Assembly (NCBI GenBank): GCA_021847625.1
Contig: JAJZQK010000252.1
Coordinates: 1 to 5,898, forward strand
DNA length: 5,898 nucleotides
Direction: 5' to 3'
Origin: Chloroflexota bacterium
GTDB taxonomy: Bacteria > Chloroflexota > FW602-bin22 > JAMCYS01
The position numbers and the translations under genes are program-made. Under the pieces are notes generated by a model. The model had not been told where the DNA came from. It did no database searches and saw nothing but the letters and a program-made list of their open reading frames with translations. Below, in pieces: positions 5,349-5,898 of this stretch (position 1 is its first letter; the number at the start of each line of letters is the position of its first letter).

Positions 5349-5898
5349 CTAGGGCAGAACCCGGCCGATCAGTTCGTAGAAGTATCCAGGAGAGCGAGTC
5401 CGCACGAACCTTGCCGTGTATGGGCTGGCAGTCACCTGCACAACCTCCCCGTCGGTCAGCTCCACGTCGATCTGACCGTCGACGCTCAGGATGCCGGGGA
5501 ACCCCGCTACCATCTCCAGCGTAACCACTGATTTCTGCCGCAGCACAAGCGACCTCGCCCCCAACACGTGCGGACAGATTGGGGTGAAGACCAAGTTCTT
5601 GGACTCGGGGCTCAACACCGGGCCCCCGGCCGACAGCGAATAGGCCGTGGACCCTGTGGCCGTGGCGACGACCACGCCGTCGGCGCTGTACTCCTTGTAG
5701 CCGATGCCGTCGATCGCCACCTTGAACCGGATGACCCTCGGAAGTGGACCCCGAGCCATCAGCACCTCGTTCAGGGCGTCGAACTGGCGTTCATTCGCCG
5801 CCCGGGGCGTGCCGCCACCCGTGGAAGGCGAGAGGATGGTCGCTCGAAGCATTGCCCGCTCCTCAATCCAGTACTCGCCGTTGACCACGCTTGGCAGG
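5349..5898 (-). CDS. nadK: NAD kinase, C-terminal part (5' end outside window)
   Basis: The enzyme phosphorylates NAD to NADP with ATP or polyphosphate in the cytoplasm. Only the C-terminal ~183 residues are present. The frame is open to the window edge, reading LPSVVNGEYWIEERAMLRA, so the GTG near 5888 is an internal Val codon and not the start. The GGDGT nucleotide-binding motif expected upstream is out of view. Visible family motifs are the GEYWIEER segment, ALNEVLMARG (the NE pair that contacts NAD), DGVVVATATGSTAYS followed by LSAGGPVLSP, and the ICPH segment, then a beta-rich end that matches the family C-terminus. Two positions differ from the usual family pattern: TATGSTAY where TPTGSTAY is common, and GARSLVL where a proline (RPLVL) is common. 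The gene stops with TAG 44 bp before recN, which fits the frequent nadK-recN linkage in bacteria. Identification is firm. Confidence 0.95.
   Translation of the reverse strand, partial: LPSVVNGEYWIEERAMLRATILSPSTGGGTPRAANERQFDALNEVLMARGPLPRVIRFKVAIDGIGYKEYSADGVVVATATGSTAYSLSAGGPVLSPESKNLVFTPICPHVLGARSLVLRQKSVVTLEMVAGFPGILSVDGQIDVELTDGEVVQVTASPYTARFVRTRSPGYFYELIGRVLP

Overview
This is a GC-rich bacterial window in which all six genes lie on the minus strand and are read from high to low coordinates. In transcription order they are: the 3' part of an NAD kinase gene (cut by the window edge), recN, a short ArgA-type GNAT acetyltransferase gene, two Nudix hydrolase genes in tandem, and a GT20 glycosyltransferase gene of the trehalose-6-phosphate synthase (OtsA) family. 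Four of the six have a recognisable Shine-Dalgarno sequence that fixes their start. The NAD kinase start lies outside the window, and the otsA start is supported only weakly.

Layout: 5898-3535 holds nadK and recN, 44 bp apart. The GNAT gene follows 16 bp after recN. A 145 bp gap (2825-2969) separates it from the first Nudix gene and contains a compact GC-rich inverted-repeat element of the REP/MITE-like kind. The two Nudix genes are 8 bp apart, and the ribosome binding site of the second overlaps the stop of the first. A 171 bp gap (1656-1826) then precedes otsA and holds the best promoter candidate of the window (TTGACA, 17 bp, TAACGT with extended TG), with two 10-bp direct repeats abutting the -35 box. 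otsA is therefore probably a separately regulated unit, while nadK to the second Nudix gene looks like one operon or two closely linked ones.

Functionally the set is housekeeping with a stress and nucleotide-cofactor flavour: NADP synthesis (NadK), double-strand-break repair (RecN), the first step of arginine synthesis (ArgA-like GNAT), hydrolysis of ADP-ribose-like and dinucleotide or oxidised nucleotide substrates (Nudix pair), and synthesis of a compatible-solute phosphate (OtsA family). The link between these roles is inference from proximity.

The lineage cannot be fixed from this sequence alone. High GC, the short ArgA-type GNAT, nadK next to recN and the TAGGGGC/GCCCCTA repeat would fit Chloroflexota, Armatimonadota or a deep actinobacterial relative, but this is a guess. 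I saw no phage, transposase, CRISPR, rRNA or tRNA signal and no evidence of a new defence or mobile system. The points most worth a second look are the otsA promoter architecture and departures from consensus at functional positions in OtsA, the first Nudix protein and NadK.
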